This document shows, piece by piece, positions 8,340-17,304 of a stretch of DNA of 64,000 nucleotides. This DNA comes from Fredinandcohnia onubensis (GTDB taxonomy: Bacteria; Bacillota; Bacilli; Bacillales; Bacillaceae_L): assembly GCF_031181385.1 (NCBI RefSeq), contig NZ_JAPSKV010000001.1, forward strand, positions 62,001 through 126,000, given 5' to 3'. A program made the position numbers and the translations under genes. The notes beneath the pieces are model-generated. The model was not told the origin of the DNA. It saw nothing but the letters and a program-made list of their open reading frames with translations, and searched no databases. Positions within the stretch are counted from its first letter, which is position 1. Each line of letters begins with the position of its first letter.

Positions 8340-9542
8340 CTATAAAAAGAACGAAACCCACGTTGCAATCTTAATTTTAAACTTATTTTTTACCTTTAGT
8401 TCGTTGATTCGTTCGCGGGTGAGTTTTTCTGATGTATTAAAATCCTCTGTCACCATATTTTTGACCTCTTGAATCATATCTTTGTCATGAATATAGCAAT
8501 TAATTTCGTAGTTGGAGTAAAGACTTCTTTTATCAAAATTGGCCGTTCCGATATCGCAAAGCTTGTCATCAATGCAAATGACTTTTGCGTGGTAAAATCC
8601 CCGAGTGTACATATGAAACTGAATGCCAAGCTTTGATAGCTCGTCCATATATGGGATTGAAGCTTCTTTTACCAACGGATGATCTGGTTTTTTCGGTAAT
8701 AGGATGTGAATACGAACATTTCGTTGTGCGGCATCTATTAGTTCATTTTTGATTAGATTGCTTGGTACAAAATAAGGGGAGCCGATGATGATTTCTTGTT
8801 CCGCCTGTTTGAGCATATTGATAAAATGACCTTCGAGAAATGCCCCATTGGTAGAAATGAGCTTTGTTTTAGATTTTCCTTTAGGAAGTTGCGGAAAATA
8901 GGCATTTTGGTTTTCAATTTTCTCATTTGTGGAGTCATACCAGTCCTCCAAAAACTGAGTTTGAAGGTCCGCGACTCCTTCACCAGTTAACTTCAAATGA
9001 TAATCCCGCCAGAACCCGAATTTAGGATCTTCCCCAAGATATTCTTTTCCAATATTGAAGCCGCCAATATAACCCGTTTTTCCATCAATAACAGAAATTT
9101 TTCGATGATTACGTGCATTCAGCTTATAAAAAAGGTACGGAAATGTGGGCTTATTGCTATAGGCAAACGAAACTCCTGATTGAGCCAAGTCTTTTTCCAT
9201 TTCCTTTGTGACATTGTGGCTGCCGACCCAATCTAAAAGCAAGCGAACCTTCACACCTTGTTCGGCCTTTTGTTTCATGAGCGAGACGAATTCTTTACTG
9301 AAGTCATCATCTTGCAGAATATAAAATTCGACATGGATATGTTCTTGTGCGTTTTGAATATCTATAAATAGATCTTTGAAGAGTGTTTCTCCTGTTGAAT
9401 AAAGGGAAATGTTACTGTCGCGTAGTGGGAATTCCTCGTCCTCTTGTTTTTTTAGGTGACTTTTTCTTCCGAGACTGTAATCAAGGCGGAGCAACAGTAA
9501 TAGAATAATGATAATAAGGACAATCCAGAAGATAGCTCGCAA
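8340..9542 (-). CDS. clsB: Cardiolipin synthase, phospholipase D family (ClsB/YwjE-like)
   Basis: Condenses two phosphatidylglycerol molecules to cardiolipin at the membrane. A single N-terminal membrane segment (IFWIVLIIIILLLLL) is followed by two PLD domains with HKD motifs: NHRKISVIDGKTGYIGGFN and YHAKVICIDDKLCDIGTANFDKRS. Neighbour order clsB then divergent fadF matches B. subtilis ywjE-ywjF. The frame is open to 9584, but AGGAGGGG at 9555-9548 is 5 nt before TTG 9542, giving 400 residues starting (M)RAIFWIV, so that start was chosen. The C-terminus (KFKIKIATWVSFFL) is hydrophobic. Confidence 0.88.
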   Translation of the reverse strand: MRAIFWIVLIIIILLLLLRLDYSLGRKSHLKKQEDEEFPLRDSNISLYSTGETLFKDLFIDIQNAQEHIHVEFYILQDDDFSKEFVSLMKQKAEQGVKVRLLLDWVGSHNVTKEMEKDLAQSGVSFAYSNKPTFPYLFYKLNARNHRKISVIDGKTGYIGGFNIGKEYLGEDPKFGFWRDYHLKLTGEGVADLQTQFLEDWYDSTNEKIENQNAYFPQLPKGKSKTKLISTNGAFLEGHFINMLKQAEQEIIIGSPYFVPSNLIKNELIDAAQRNVRIHILLPKKPDHPLVKEASIPYMDELSKLGIQFHMYTRGFYHAKVICIDDKLCDIGTANFDKRSLYSNYEINCYIHDKDMIQEVKNMVTEDFNTSEKLTRERINELKVKNKFKIKIATWVSFFL

Positions 9543-9637
9543 ATATACCCCTCCTATGATGAGGTTGTGCTTTATGACGTTCACTTAGTTTATACGAAAG
9601 TAGAATTGATTATTTAAGGATTTTAAAGAAAAAGTTG

Positions 9638-9665
9638 TTGACTGAATGCTCATTCATTATATAAT
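9638..9665 (+). promoter_or_regulatory. fadF promoter with an embedded FadR-type operator
   Basis: TTGACT (9638-9643), 16-nt spacer and TATAAT (9660-9665) make a near-consensus sigma-A promoter. The spacer contains the palindrome TGAATG-CT-CATTCA at 9643-9656, which matches the half-sites of the Bacillus FadR (YsiA, TetR family) operator. A bound repressor would cover -35 to -10. Derepression by long-chain acyl-CoA is the known FadR mechanism; that the site is used here is inferred. Confidence 0.8.
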
Positions 9666-9729
9666 GGAGATACGAACTATATAGTCAGAAAATTAATTCC
9701 ATTAATAAATTTTAGAAAGGGGTTAAAAA

Positions 9730-11850
9730 GTGAATATCCTCTTAGTTATTAATCTTCTTGCATTCTTATCTGTAACCGCTTACGCCATTTATCTATTCGT
9801 GTATCTGATTAAGACAAGGATTGCTTATATTAAACTTGGCAAAAAGGTCGAATTTGACGGAGAAGTAAAGGAGCGTCTTCAGCGAATTTGGGTCAACGTG
9901 TTTGGGCAGAAAAAACTTTTAAAAGATAAAAAGAGTGGAATCATCCATGTGATGTTCTTTTATGGGTTTATTCTAGTCCAATTTGGAGCGATTGATTTTA
10001 TTTGGAAGGGTCTAAAACCAGGATCTCATCTTCCACTTGGACCTTTGTATCCGGGATTTACCTTTTTCCAAGAGATTGTCACATTTATGATCTTAGTTGC
10101 AGTCGTTTGGGCTTTCCACCGCCGTTATGTTGAAAAGCTTGTTCGATTGAAAAGGGGCTTTAAATCAGGACTCGTTTTATTATTTATTGGTGGTTTAATG
10201 CTTTCTGTTTTATTAGGAAACGGTGCTGCAATCGTTTGGCATGGCCATGAAACGACATGGACCGAGCCTATTGCATCCGTAATCTCACTTGCATTAGCCG
10301 GGCTTAATGAAACAGCAGCCGTTGTAATTTTTTATGTCGCATGGTGGATTCACTTGATCTTTCTTCTAAGCTTCTTAGTTTATGTGCCACAATCAAAGCA
10401 CGCGCATTTAATTGCTGGGCCTGCGAATGTGTATTTAAGCAGACAAACAAGCCCAGGGAAGCTTGAGAAAATTGATTTTGAAGATGAAACCCAAGAAACA
10501 TTTGGTGTTGGGAAAATTGAAGACTTTAAGCAAACACAGTTAGTCGACCTTTATGCATGTGTGGAATGTGGACGCTGTACAAATATGTGTCCGGCAACAG
10601 GTACTGGAAAAATGCTTTCGCCAATGGATTTAATTGTGAAATTACGTGATCACTTAACGGAAACAGGTGCTGTTGTAACGTCACAGGTTCCGTGGGTTCC
10701 AGCTGTGGCATTCAATCATACAAAAGGTAATCAGTTGGCCCTAGCTTCAGCTAGCCAAGGTGCGAATGAATCAGCTGCAACGGCGGAATTAGCATACAAT
10801 CCAAGCTTAATTGGGGATGTTATTACTGAAGAAGAGATTTGGGCTTGTACAACTTGCCGTAACTGTGAAGACCAATGTCCAGTAATGAATGAGCATGTTG
10901 ATAAAATTATTGATTTACGTCGTTATCTCGTTCTTACAGAAGGTAAAATGGATGCGGATGCTCAACGTGCCATGACGAATATTGAGCGCCAAGGAAATCC
11001 ATGGGGACTTAATCGTAAGGAAAAAGAAAATTGGCGTGAAGTTCGTGATGATGTTCATGTACCAACTGTAAAAGAAATGAAAATAGCAGGTGAAGAGTTC
11101 GAATACTTATTCTGGGTTGGCTCAATGGGTGCATTCGATAACCGAAGCCAAAAAATTGCTCTTTCTTTTGCGAAGCTTATGAATGAGGCTGGCGTGAAAT
11201 TTGCGATTTTAGGAAACAAGGAGAAGAACTCAGGTGACACACCGCGTCGTCTCGGAAATGAATTCCTTTTCCAAGAGCTTGCGACAAACAATATTGCTGA
11301 ATTTGAAAAGGCAGAAGTAAAGAAGATCGTCACAATCGACCCACACGCCTATAATATTTTCAAAAATGAGTACCCAGACATGGGGCTTGAAGACGTCGAG
11401 GTTGTCCACCATACGCAAGTTTTGTATGACCTTGTAAAAGAGGGACGATTAGTACCAAAGTATGCGGTAAATGAAGTGATTACATGGCATGATTCCTGTT
11501 ACTTAGGCCGATACAATGATGTATATGACCCACCTCGCGAAATTTTAAAACAAATTCCAGGTGTTCAGCTGGTTGAAATGGAACGTAACCGTGAAAAGGG
11601 AATGTGCTGTGGAGCTGGCGGTGGTCTCATGTGGATGGAAGAGGATACAGGAACGCGCATTAACGTAGCAAGAACAGAGCAAGCGATTGCGGTAAGTCCT
11701 ACAACGATTGGTTCTGGTTGCCCGTACTGCTTAACAATGCTAAGTGATGGTACAAAGGCGAAGGAAGTAGAGGAGCAAATTGGCACATACGATATCGCTG
11801 AAATCCTTGAAAGATCCGTTGTTGGTGATCAAAAAGAAATTGCATCTTAG
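9730..11850 (+). CDS. fadF: FadF-type membrane iron-sulfur oxidoreductase of fatty-acid oxidation
   Basis: 706 residues. The N-terminal half has about five to six membrane helices resembling a NarI-like cytochrome b domain (residues 1-225). Next come two 4Fe-4S motifs, CVECGRCTNMCPATGTGK (about 276) and CTTCRNCEDQCP (about 377), then two CCG-type cysteine-rich domains (WHDSCYLGRYND; GMCCGAGGGLMW). This is the architecture of enzymes thought to pass electrons from acyl-CoA dehydrogenase/ETF to menaquinone. B. subtilis ywjF (fadF) is in the same place and is FadR regulated. GTG start with AAAGGGG at 9716-9722. It heads the acyl-CoA catabolic block, with acyl-CoA dehydrogenases downstream as likely electron donors. 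Confidence 0.9.
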   Translation: MNILLVINLLAFLSVTAYAIYLFVYLIKTRIAYIKLGKKVEFDGEVKERLQRIWVNVFGQKKLLKDKKSGIIHVMFFYGFILVQFGAIDFIWKGLKPGSHLPLGPLYPGFTFFQEIVTFMILVAVVWAFHRRYVEKLVRLKRGFKSGLVLLFIGGLMLSVLLGNGAAIVWHGHETTWTEPIASVISLALAGLNETAAVVIFYVAWWIHLIFLLSFLVYVPQSKHAHLIAGPANVYLSRQTSPGKLEKIDFEDETQETFGVGKIEDFKQTQLVDLYACVECGRCTNMCPATGTGKMLSPMDLIVKLRDHLTETGAVVTSQVPWVPAVAFNHTKGNQLALASASQGANESAATAELAYNPSLIGDVITEEEIWACTTCRNCEDQCPVMNEHVDKIIDLRRYLVLTEGKMDADAQRAMTNIERQGNPWGLNRKEKENWREVRDDVHVPTVKEMKIAGEEFEYLFWVGSMGAFDNRSQKIALSFAKLMNEAGVKFAILGNKEKNSGDTPRRLGNEFLFQELATNNIAEFEKAEVKKIVTIDPHAYNIFKNEYPDMGLEDVEVVHHTQVLYDLVKEGRLVPKYAVNEVITWHDSCYLGRYNDVYDPPREILKQIPGVQLVEMERNREKGMCCGAGGGLMWMEEDTGTRINVARTEQAIAVSPTTIGSGCPYCLTMLSDGTKAKEVEEQIGTYDIAEILERSVVGDQKEIAS

Positions 11851-11942
11851 TGGAAAAATATGATTTATCTTCCATTATCAATGTTGTAAAATAGGAATAT
11901 AGGAAACATTTTATTTATTCACAATAGATTAACAGATAAAGA

Positions 11943-11970
11943 GAGGTGTACATTAGTACGCCTCCTTCTT
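11943..11970 (+). terminator. Possible terminator between fadF and the thiolase operon
   Basis: GAGGTGTAC (11943-11951) pairs with GTACGCCTC (11956-11964) around an ATTA loop, followed by the pyrimidine stretch CTTCTTTC. The T run is weak, so it may be partial or only a hairpin. Confidence 0.5.
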
Positions 11971-11981
11971 TCAGACAAGGT

Positions 11982-11995
11982 TGAGCGAGCGTTCA
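11982..11995 (+). promoter_or_regulatory. TetR-type operator before the thiolase gene
   Basis: TGAGCG-AG-CGTTCA is a palindrome with one mismatch (the perfect form would be TGAACG). It has the same 6-2-6 geometry as the operator at 9643-9656 but CG instead of TG in the inner half-site. It may be a divergent FadR site or the target of the TetR regulator encoded at 16661-17284. TTGAGC at 11981-11986 could serve as the -35. Confidence 0.55.
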
Positions 11996-12005
11996 GTCGA
12001 AAAAA

Positions 12006-12019
12006 TGTAAGCGGTTTCG
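12006..12019 (+). promoter_or_regulatory. cre-like site (CcpA, catabolite repression)
   Basis: TGTAAGCGGTTTCG matches the Bacillus cre consensus TGWAANCGNTNWCA at 13 of 14 positions (last base G). It lies 43 bp before the thiolase start. The B. subtilis mmg operon is known to be catabolite repressed, which fits. Confidence 0.65.
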
Positions 12020-12061
12020 ATTTTGTGTTAAGTCAGGACCTAAAAACAAGGAGGTTGGAGC

Positions 12062-13243
12062 ATGGGAAGAACAGTTATTGTCAGTGGTGTTCGTACTCCG
12101 TTTGGAAAATTAGGAGGAAGTCTTAGTTCATTAACAGCGTCTGAACTTGGTGGAATCGCCATCAAGGAAGCAATAAAGCGGGCAGGCATTGAAGGTGAAA
12201 AAGTTGATGAAGTGATCTTTGGAAATGTTCTACAGGGTGGCCAAGGGCAAATTCCCTCTCGACAGGCTGCAAAAAATGCAGGAATTCCGTGGGAAGTAAA
12301 AACAGAGACCATCAATAAAGTGTGCGCTTCAGGGCTTCGCAGTGTCACACTTGCGGATCAAATTATTCGTGCAGGTGACGAAGAGGTGATTGTCGCTGGT
12401 GGTATGGAATCGATGAGCAATGCGCCTTATTTTTTGCCTAAAGCACGCTTTGGGCTACGAATGGGAGATGCAAGTCTAAAGGATTTAATGGTTCATGATG
12501 GCTTAACCTGTAGCTTCCAAGGTGTTCATATGGGGACCTACGGCAATGAGGTAGCGTCAGAGCTTAACATTTCCCGTGAAGAACAAGACGAGTGGGCTCT
12601 CCGCAGTCACGAACGTGCCATTGCGGCAATTGAATCTGGCAAGTTCGCAGAGGAAATTGTTGCAATAGAGGTAAAAGGTAGCAAAGGTGCAACTACAGTT
12701 GTTGACCAAGACGAAGCTCCACGAACTGACACAACCATTGAAAAGCTAGCAAAGCTAAAGTCCGTGTTTAGCGCAGATGGCACGATTACGGCCGGAAATG
12801 CTCCCGGTGTGAATGATGGAGCAGCTGCACTTGTTCTCATGAGTGAGGAGCGAGCAAAGCAAGAAGGAAAAGAGCCTCTTGCAACAATACTAGCCCATGC
12901 TGCCATTTCCGTTGAAGCAAAGGATTTCCCGAAAACTCCAGGCTTGGTCATCAATGAATTGTTAAAGAAAACGGGCAAGTCAGTTGATGAAATCGATTTG
13001 TTTGAAATTAACGAGGCCTTTGCGGCAGTTGCTTTAACAAGTGGCAAAATTGCTAATCTTGACCCGGAGAAAGTCAATGTCAATGGTGGGGCTGTAGCAC
13101 TTGGTCACCCAATCGGGGCTAGTGGGGCGAGAATTGTCATTACCCTTATTCATGAATTAAAACGCCGTGGCGGTGGCATTGGCATTGCAGCGATCTGTAG
13201 TGGTGGCGGGCAAGGTGATGCAATTATGGTGGAAGTAAACTAA
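12062..13243 (+). CDS. mmgA: Acetyl-CoA C-acyltransferase (thiolase)
   Basis: Biosynthetic/degradative thiolase interconverting two acyl-CoA and 3-ketoacyl-CoA. 393 residues with the nucleophile Cys in [10 protein letters not shown] (about residue 88), [15 protein letters not shown] (His about 349) and the second Cys in [11 protein letters not shown] (about 379). AAGGAGGTTGGAG precedes ATG 12062. It is the first gene of a cluster with 3-hydroxyacyl-CoA dehydrogenase and acyl-CoA dehydrogenases, the same order as mmgABC of B. subtilis; the symbol follows that order, and atoB/thlA would be equally acceptable. Confidence 0.9.
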   Translation: MGRTVIVSGVRTPFGKLGGSLSSLTASELGGIAIKEAIKRAGIEGEKVDEVIFGNVLQGGQGQIPSRQAAKNAGIPWEVKTETINKVCASGLRSVTLADQIIRAGDEEVIVAGGMESMSNAPYFLPKARFGLRMGDASLKDLMVHDGLTCSFQGVHMGTYGNEVASELNISREEQDEWALRSHERAIAAIESGKFAEEIVAIEVKGSKGATTVVDQDEAPRTDTTIEKLAKLKSVFSADGTITAGNAPGVNDGAAALVLMSEERAKQEGKEPLATILAHAAISVEAKDFPKTPGLVINELLKKTGKSVDEIDLFEINEAFAAVALTSGKIANLDPEKVNVNGGAVALGHPIGASGARIVITLIHELKRRGGGIGIAAICSGGGQGDAIMVEVN

Positions 13244-13298
13244 ATCTCAAAAAATAGACAGGTGGTGATTGTTTCACCACCGATTGGAGGAATGTTTA

Positions 13299-14153
13299 AT
13301 GAAGGTTCAAAAGGTGATGGTCATAGGTGCAGGACAGATGGGCTCTGGGATTGCACAGGTTTGTGCGATGGCAGGTTATGATGTGAAACTCAATGATTTA
13401 AAACAAGAATACTTGGATCGAGGATTTGGGACGATTACGAAAAACCTTACACGCCAAGTCGATAAAGGTCGCATGAGTGAAGAAGAGAAGCAGGCGACCT
13501 TGGGAAGACTTACTCCATCTATTGATTTGCAAAATGCAAGTGATGTCGACCTTGTGATTGAGGCGGCTGTTGAAAATATGGACATCAAGACAAAACTTTT
13601 CTCACAACTAGATGAAATTGCACCTCAGAATGCTATTTTAGCAACAAATACTTCCTCTCTTCCAATTACAGAAATTGCCGCGGCCACGAAGCGCCCGGAA
13701 AAGGTAATTGGCATGCATTTTATGAATCCAGTTCCAGTAATGAAATTAGTTGAAATTATTCGTGGCTTAGCCACAGCTGATGAAGTCTATCAAGTGATTG
13801 AAGATATGACTAAAACGTTAAATAAGGTACCAGTCGAAGTCAATGACTTCCCAGGATTTGTGTCCAATCGAATTTTAATGCCGATGATAAATGAAGCCAT
13901 TTACACCCTCTATGAAGGTGTTGCTACAAAAGAAGCAATTGACGAAGTGATGAAGCTTGGCATGAACCATCCGATGGGGCCACTAACTCTCGCTGACTTT
14001 ATCGGGCTTGATACATGTCTTTACATTATGGAAACCCTACATGAAGGCTTTGGGGACGACAAATACAGACCATGTCCATTGCTTCGTAAATATGTGAAAG
14101 CTGGTTGGTTAGGGAAAAAATCTGGTCGAGGTTTCTACACGTACGAAGGATAG
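13299..14153 (+). CDS. mmgB: 3-hydroxybutyryl-CoA dehydrogenase
   Basis: NAD(P)-dependent oxidation of 3-hydroxybutyryl-CoA to acetoacetyl-CoA. 284 residues: Rossmann domain starting [24 protein letters not shown] (residues 5-28), [11 protein letters not shown], catalytic His in [15 protein letters not shown] (about 138-152), then the helical C-terminal domain ([16 protein letters not shown]). The frame is open from a TTG at 13269, but TTGGAGGAA at 13284-13292 marks ATG 13299. Second gene of the mmg-like operon. Confidence 0.95.
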   Translation: MKVQKVMVIGAGQMGSGIAQVCAMAGYDVKLNDLKQEYLDRGFGTITKNLTRQVDKGRMSEEEKQATLGRLTPSIDLQNASDVDLVIEAAVENMDIKTKLFSQLDEIAPQNAILATNTSSLPITEIAAATKRPEKVIGMHFMNPVPVMKLVEIIRGLATADEVYQVIEDMTKTLNKVPVEVNDFPGFVSNRILMPMINEAIYTLYEGVATKEAIDEVMKLGMNHPMGPLTLADFIGLDTCLYIMETLHEGFGDDKYRPCPLLRKYVKAGWLGKKSGRGFYTYEG

Positions 14154-14223
14154 GGGTGAAACTTGAGTGACAACTCTTAAACACAACCCAACTCATCAAG
14201 ATCCCACATTGGAGGGAAACAGC

Positions 14224-15357
14224 ATGAATTTTCATTTTACAGAAGAACAAGAAATGATGCGAAAAATGGTACGTGATTTTGCGAAAGAGGAAATCGCGCC
14301 GTTTGTGGAGCGTATGGAAAAGGGAGAATTTCCACGAGAAATTCTTTCGAAAATGGGGTCCCTTGGATTAATGGGAATTACAACCCCTGAAAAATATGGT
14401 GGAGCCGAGATGGATTTTACGTCGTATATTATTGCGATTAATGAGCTCTCCAAGGTGAGCGCGACCATCGGGGTTATTTTATCCGTTCATACCTCAGTTG
14501 GAACCCATCCCATCTTATATTTCGGAACGGAAGACCAAAAGCAAACGTATATTCCAAAACTTGCAAGCGGGGAGTATCTGGGGGCTTTTTGTCTCACAGA
14601 ACCGAGCGCTGGCTCAGATGCTGCGAGTTTAAAAACAAGAGCGATAAAACAAGGTGACCATTATGTCTTGAATGGGTCAAAAGTGTTTGTCACAAATGGT
14701 GGCGAAGCGGATGTGTACATTGTATTCGCTCGCACAAACCCGAACGAAACGGGAAGCAAGGGCATTACAGCCTTTATTGTTGAAAAAGATACACCGGGCT
14801 TTGTGTTCGGAAAAGATGAGCATAAAATGGGGCTTCTCGGTTCACGTACGCTTCAAATCACCCTAGAGGATGTGAAGGTGCCAGTTGAGAATGTTCTCGG
14901 AGTTGAAGGTGAGGGCTTTAAAGTCGCGATGGCGAATCTAAGTATGGGTCGAATCGGCATCGCTGCTCAAGCGCTTGGAATTGCGGAGGCGGCACTGGAA
15001 CATGCAGTGGAGTATGCGAAGAATCGTTACCAATTCGGCAAACCGATTGCTTCTTTGCAGGGAGTCGGCTTTAAGCTTGCAGATATGGCTACAAATGTTG
15101 AAGCTGCTAGACTACTAATCTATCGGGCTGCCTTTTTACACGACCAAGGTTTACCGTGTGGCAAAGAATCCTCGATGGCAAAGCTATTTGCCTCAAGAAC
15201 AGCAGTGGAGGTCACAACCGAAGCCATTCAGGTTTACGGAGGCTATGGCTATACAAAAGATTATCCGGTAGAACGATTCTTCCGGGACGCCAAAATAACT
15301 GAAATATACGAAGGTACTAGCGAAATACAAAAAATCGTCATCAGCAAACATTTATAA
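14224..15357 (+). CDS. mmgC: Acyl-CoA dehydrogenase (MmgC-like)
   Basis: FAD enzyme introducing the 2,3-double bond into acyl-CoA. 377 residues with the family signatures [11 protein letters not shown] (about 121-131), [10 protein letters not shown] and the C-terminal [34 protein letters not shown] region containing the catalytic Glu (IYEGTSE). Start ATG 14224 is set by GGAGGGAAACAGC; the longer frame from 14167 lacks a site. It follows mmgB by 70 bp. It probably shares the operon's role in short-chain or branched acyl-CoA breakdown, with ETF and FadF as electron acceptors. Confidence 0.92.
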   Translation: MNFHFTEEQEMMRKMVRDFAKEEIAPFVERMEKGEFPREILSKMGSLGLMGITTPEKYGGAEMDFTSYIIAINELSKVSATIGVILSVHTSVGTHPILYFGTEDQKQTYIPKLASGEYLGAFCLTEPSAGSDAASLKTRAIKQGDHYVLNGSKVFVTNGGEADVYIVFARTNPNETGSKGITAFIVEKDTPGFVFGKDEHKMGLLGSRTLQITLEDVKVPVENVLGVEGEGFKVAMANLSMGRIGIAAQALGIAEAALEHAVEYAKNRYQFGKPIASLQGVGFKLADMATNVEAARLLIYRAAFLHDQGLPCGKESSMAKLFASRTAVEVTTEAIQVYGGYGYTKDYPVERFFRDAKITEIYEGTSEIQKIVISKHL

Positions 15358-15360
15358 GGT

Positions 15361-15428
15361 GGGTCAAGGAGACAGGTCCCTTGTCCCAGGAAAATAATGG
15401 TGGGACGAGGGACTTGTCCCTCTGTCCC
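15361..15428. repeat. GGGAC/GTCCC palindromes, family E (two copies)
   Basis: Copy 2 at 15402-15428 is an almost perfect hairpin: GGGAC-g-AGGGAC, TT, GTCCCT-c-TGTCCC. Copy 1 at 15361-15387 has a decayed left arm and an intact GGTCCC-TTGTCCC right arm. Both lie between mmgC and acdA. Related copies occur at 16586, 39608 and 42203, all in spacers. Confidence 0.8.
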
Positions 15429-15444
15429 AATGGAGGTAATGGAG

Positions 15445-16584
15445 ATGTATTTTAAGTTGTCTGAAGAGCATGAAATGATTCGTAAGATGGTTCGCGATTT
15501 TGCAAAGAATGAGGTTGCACCGACAGCGGCGGAGCGTGATGAAGAGGAACGCTTTGATCGTGAAATTTTCGATAAAATGGCGGAGCTTGGCTTAACGGGA
15601 ATTCCGTGGCCAGAGGAATATGGCGGTATTGGTAGTGACTATTTAGCATATTGTATCGCAGTTGAAGAACTTTCGAGAGTATGTGCATCAACAGGGGTAA
15701 CTCTTTCCGCTCATACATCTCTTGCAGGTTGGCCGATTTACAAGTTTGGTAGTGAAGAACAGAAACAAAAATACTTACGTCCCATGGCACAAGGCGAAAA
15801 AATAGGTGCTTATGGATTAACTGAACCTGGCTCTGGTTCAGATGCAGGTGGTATGAGAACAACTGCTAGATTAGAAGGCGACCATTATGTGTTAAACGGG
15901 TCTAAGATCTTCATCACGAACGGTGGAATTGCTGATATTTATGTGGTGTTTGCATTAACCGACCCAACTTCAAAGCATAAAGGTACAAGTGCGTTTATTA
16001 TCGAAAGCGATTTCCCAGGTTTCTCTGTAGGGAAAAAGGAACAGAAGATGGGCATTCGTTCATCACCTACTACTGAAGTTATGTTTGAAGAGTGCCGTGT
16101 ACCTAAGGAAAACTTACTTGGCGAAGAGGGTGAAGGCTTTAAGATTGCCATGATGACGCTTGATGGAGGGCGTAACGGGATTGCAGCTCAGGCGGTCGGA
16201 ATTGCTCAAGGAGCTCTTGATGCAGCTACCGAATATGCGAAAGAACGTGTCCAGTTCGGTAAACCGATTGCCGCTCAACAAGGTGTTGGCTTCAAGCTTG
16301 CAGATATGGCAACAAGTGTCGAGGCAGCTCGTCTCTTAACCTATCAAGCTGCTTGGCTAGAATCAGAAGGACTTCCATATGGAAAAGAATCTGCCATGTC
16401 AAAACTATTTGCTGGCGATACAGCGATGAAAGTAACAACAGAAGCAGTTCAAGTCTTTGGTGGTTACGGCTATACAAAGGACTATCCAGTCGAGCGTTAT
16501 ATGCGTGACGCAAAAATCACTCAAATCTATGAAGGTACACAAGAAATTCAACGCCTCGTAATATCTAGAATGTTAACAAAATAA
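15445..16584 (+). CDS. acdA: Acyl-CoA dehydrogenase (AcdA)
   Basis: Second acyl-CoA dehydrogenase of the cluster, 379 residues: [14 protein letters not shown] (about 124-137), [44 protein letters not shown] with the catalytic Glu. It is clearly paralogous to the preceding gene. In B. subtilis acdA lies between fadF and rpoE, as here. GGAGG at 15432-15436 is spaced 8 nt from ATG 15445; the longer frame from 15397 runs through the palindromic repeat and is rejected. Substrate chain length cannot be read from the sequence. Confidence 0.92.
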   Translation: MYFKLSEEHEMIRKMVRDFAKNEVAPTAAERDEEERFDREIFDKMAELGLTGIPWPEEYGGIGSDYLAYCIAVEELSRVCASTGVTLSAHTSLAGWPIYKFGSEEQKQKYLRPMAQGEKIGAYGLTEPGSGSDAGGMRTTARLEGDHYVLNGSKIFITNGGIADIYVVFALTDPTSKHKGTSAFIIESDFPGFSVGKKEQKMGIRSSPTTEVMFEECRVPKENLLGEEGEGFKIAMMTLDGGRNGIAAQAVGIAQGALDAATEYAKERVQFGKPIAAQQGVGFKLADMATSVEAARLLTYQAAWLESEGLPYGKESAMSKLFAGDTAMKVTTEAVQVFGGYGYTKDYPVERYMRDAKITQIYEGTQEIQRLVISRMLTK

Positions 16585-16585
16585 T

Positions 16586-16643
16586 GGGACGAGGGGACAG
16601 GTCCCTTGTCCCAGGAAAATAGTGGGACGAAGGACAGCTGTTC
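16586..16643. repeat. GGGAC/GTCCC palindromes, family E
   Basis: GGGAC-GAGG-GGAC-AG-GTCC-CTT-GTCCC at 16586-16612 forms a hairpin. A degenerate partner GGGACGAAGGACAGCTGTTCC begins at about 16624. It fills the acdA-tetR gap. Confidence 0.75.
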
Positions 16644-16660
16644 CAGCTGGAGGTGAACAG

Positions 16661-17284
16661 ATGCGAAGGAATGATGTTCCGGCTTCGGTGAAGGATGAGC
16701 GATTGGTTAAGAAGCGACGGGATCAGATGATTAAGGGCGCGGTGACGCTTTTTAAGGAAAAAGGGTTTCATCGCTCAACAACGAGAGAGATTGCAAAAGC
16801 TGCTGGTTTTAGCATTGGCACGCTTTATGAGTATATCCGTAAGAAAGAGGATGTTCTTTATTTGGTTGTTGACAGTATTTACGATCAGGTTAAAGAGCGA
16901 ATGGAGGAAGCGATCAACACAAAGGAAGGTAGTATAGAGAGTCTGAAGCTTGCGATTCGAAATTACTTTCTTGTGATGGATGAGATGCAGGATGAGGTTC
17001 TTGTCCTTTATCAGGAGGCGAAATCTCTTTCAAAGGATGCTCTTCCATATGTGTTGAACAAAGAAGTAGAAATGGTGGGTATGTTTGAAAAAGCAATTGA
17101 AGATTGCATTGCCAACGGTGAACTTCAATTGCCGAAAAAACAGGTTGAACTTGTAGCCCATAACATTTTTGTTCAGGGTCAGATGTGGGGCTTTCGCCGC
17201 TGGGCGATGCGCAGGCTTTTCACACTTGAGGAATATATTGAAATGCAAACAGAGCTTTTGTTAAAGGGAATCGTTGCAAAATAG
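16661..17284 (+). CDS. TetR/AcrR family transcriptional regulator
   Basis: 207 residues. N-terminal HTH (about residues 27-72: [47 protein letters not shown]) and a helical ligand/dimer domain. It is not the B. subtilis FadR sequence, but has the same type of fold. It is embedded in the acyl-CoA operon directly before icmF (14-20 bp gap), so it probably senses an acyl-CoA or related compound and controls this cluster. The palindrome at 11982-11995 is a candidate target. GGAGGTGAACAG fixes ATG 16661. Confidence 0.85.
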   Translation: MRRNDVPASVKDERLVKKRRDQMIKGAVTLFKEKGFHRSTTREIAKAAGFSIGTLYEYIRKKEDVLYLVVDSIYDQVKERMEEAINTKEGSIESLKLAIRNYFLVMDEMQDEVLVLYQEAKSLSKDALPYVLNKEVEMVGMFEKAIEDCIANGELQLPKKQVELVAHNIFVQGQMWGFRRWAMRRLFTLEEYIEMQTELLLKGIVAK

Positions 17285-17304
17285 GTGAGACTGGGGGAAT
17301 GGAA

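Noticed and set aside
14167-14223. Longer N-terminus for the MmgC-like dehydrogenase
   Set aside because: The extra 19 residues are not part of the family and a strong GGAGG site directs initiation at 14224.
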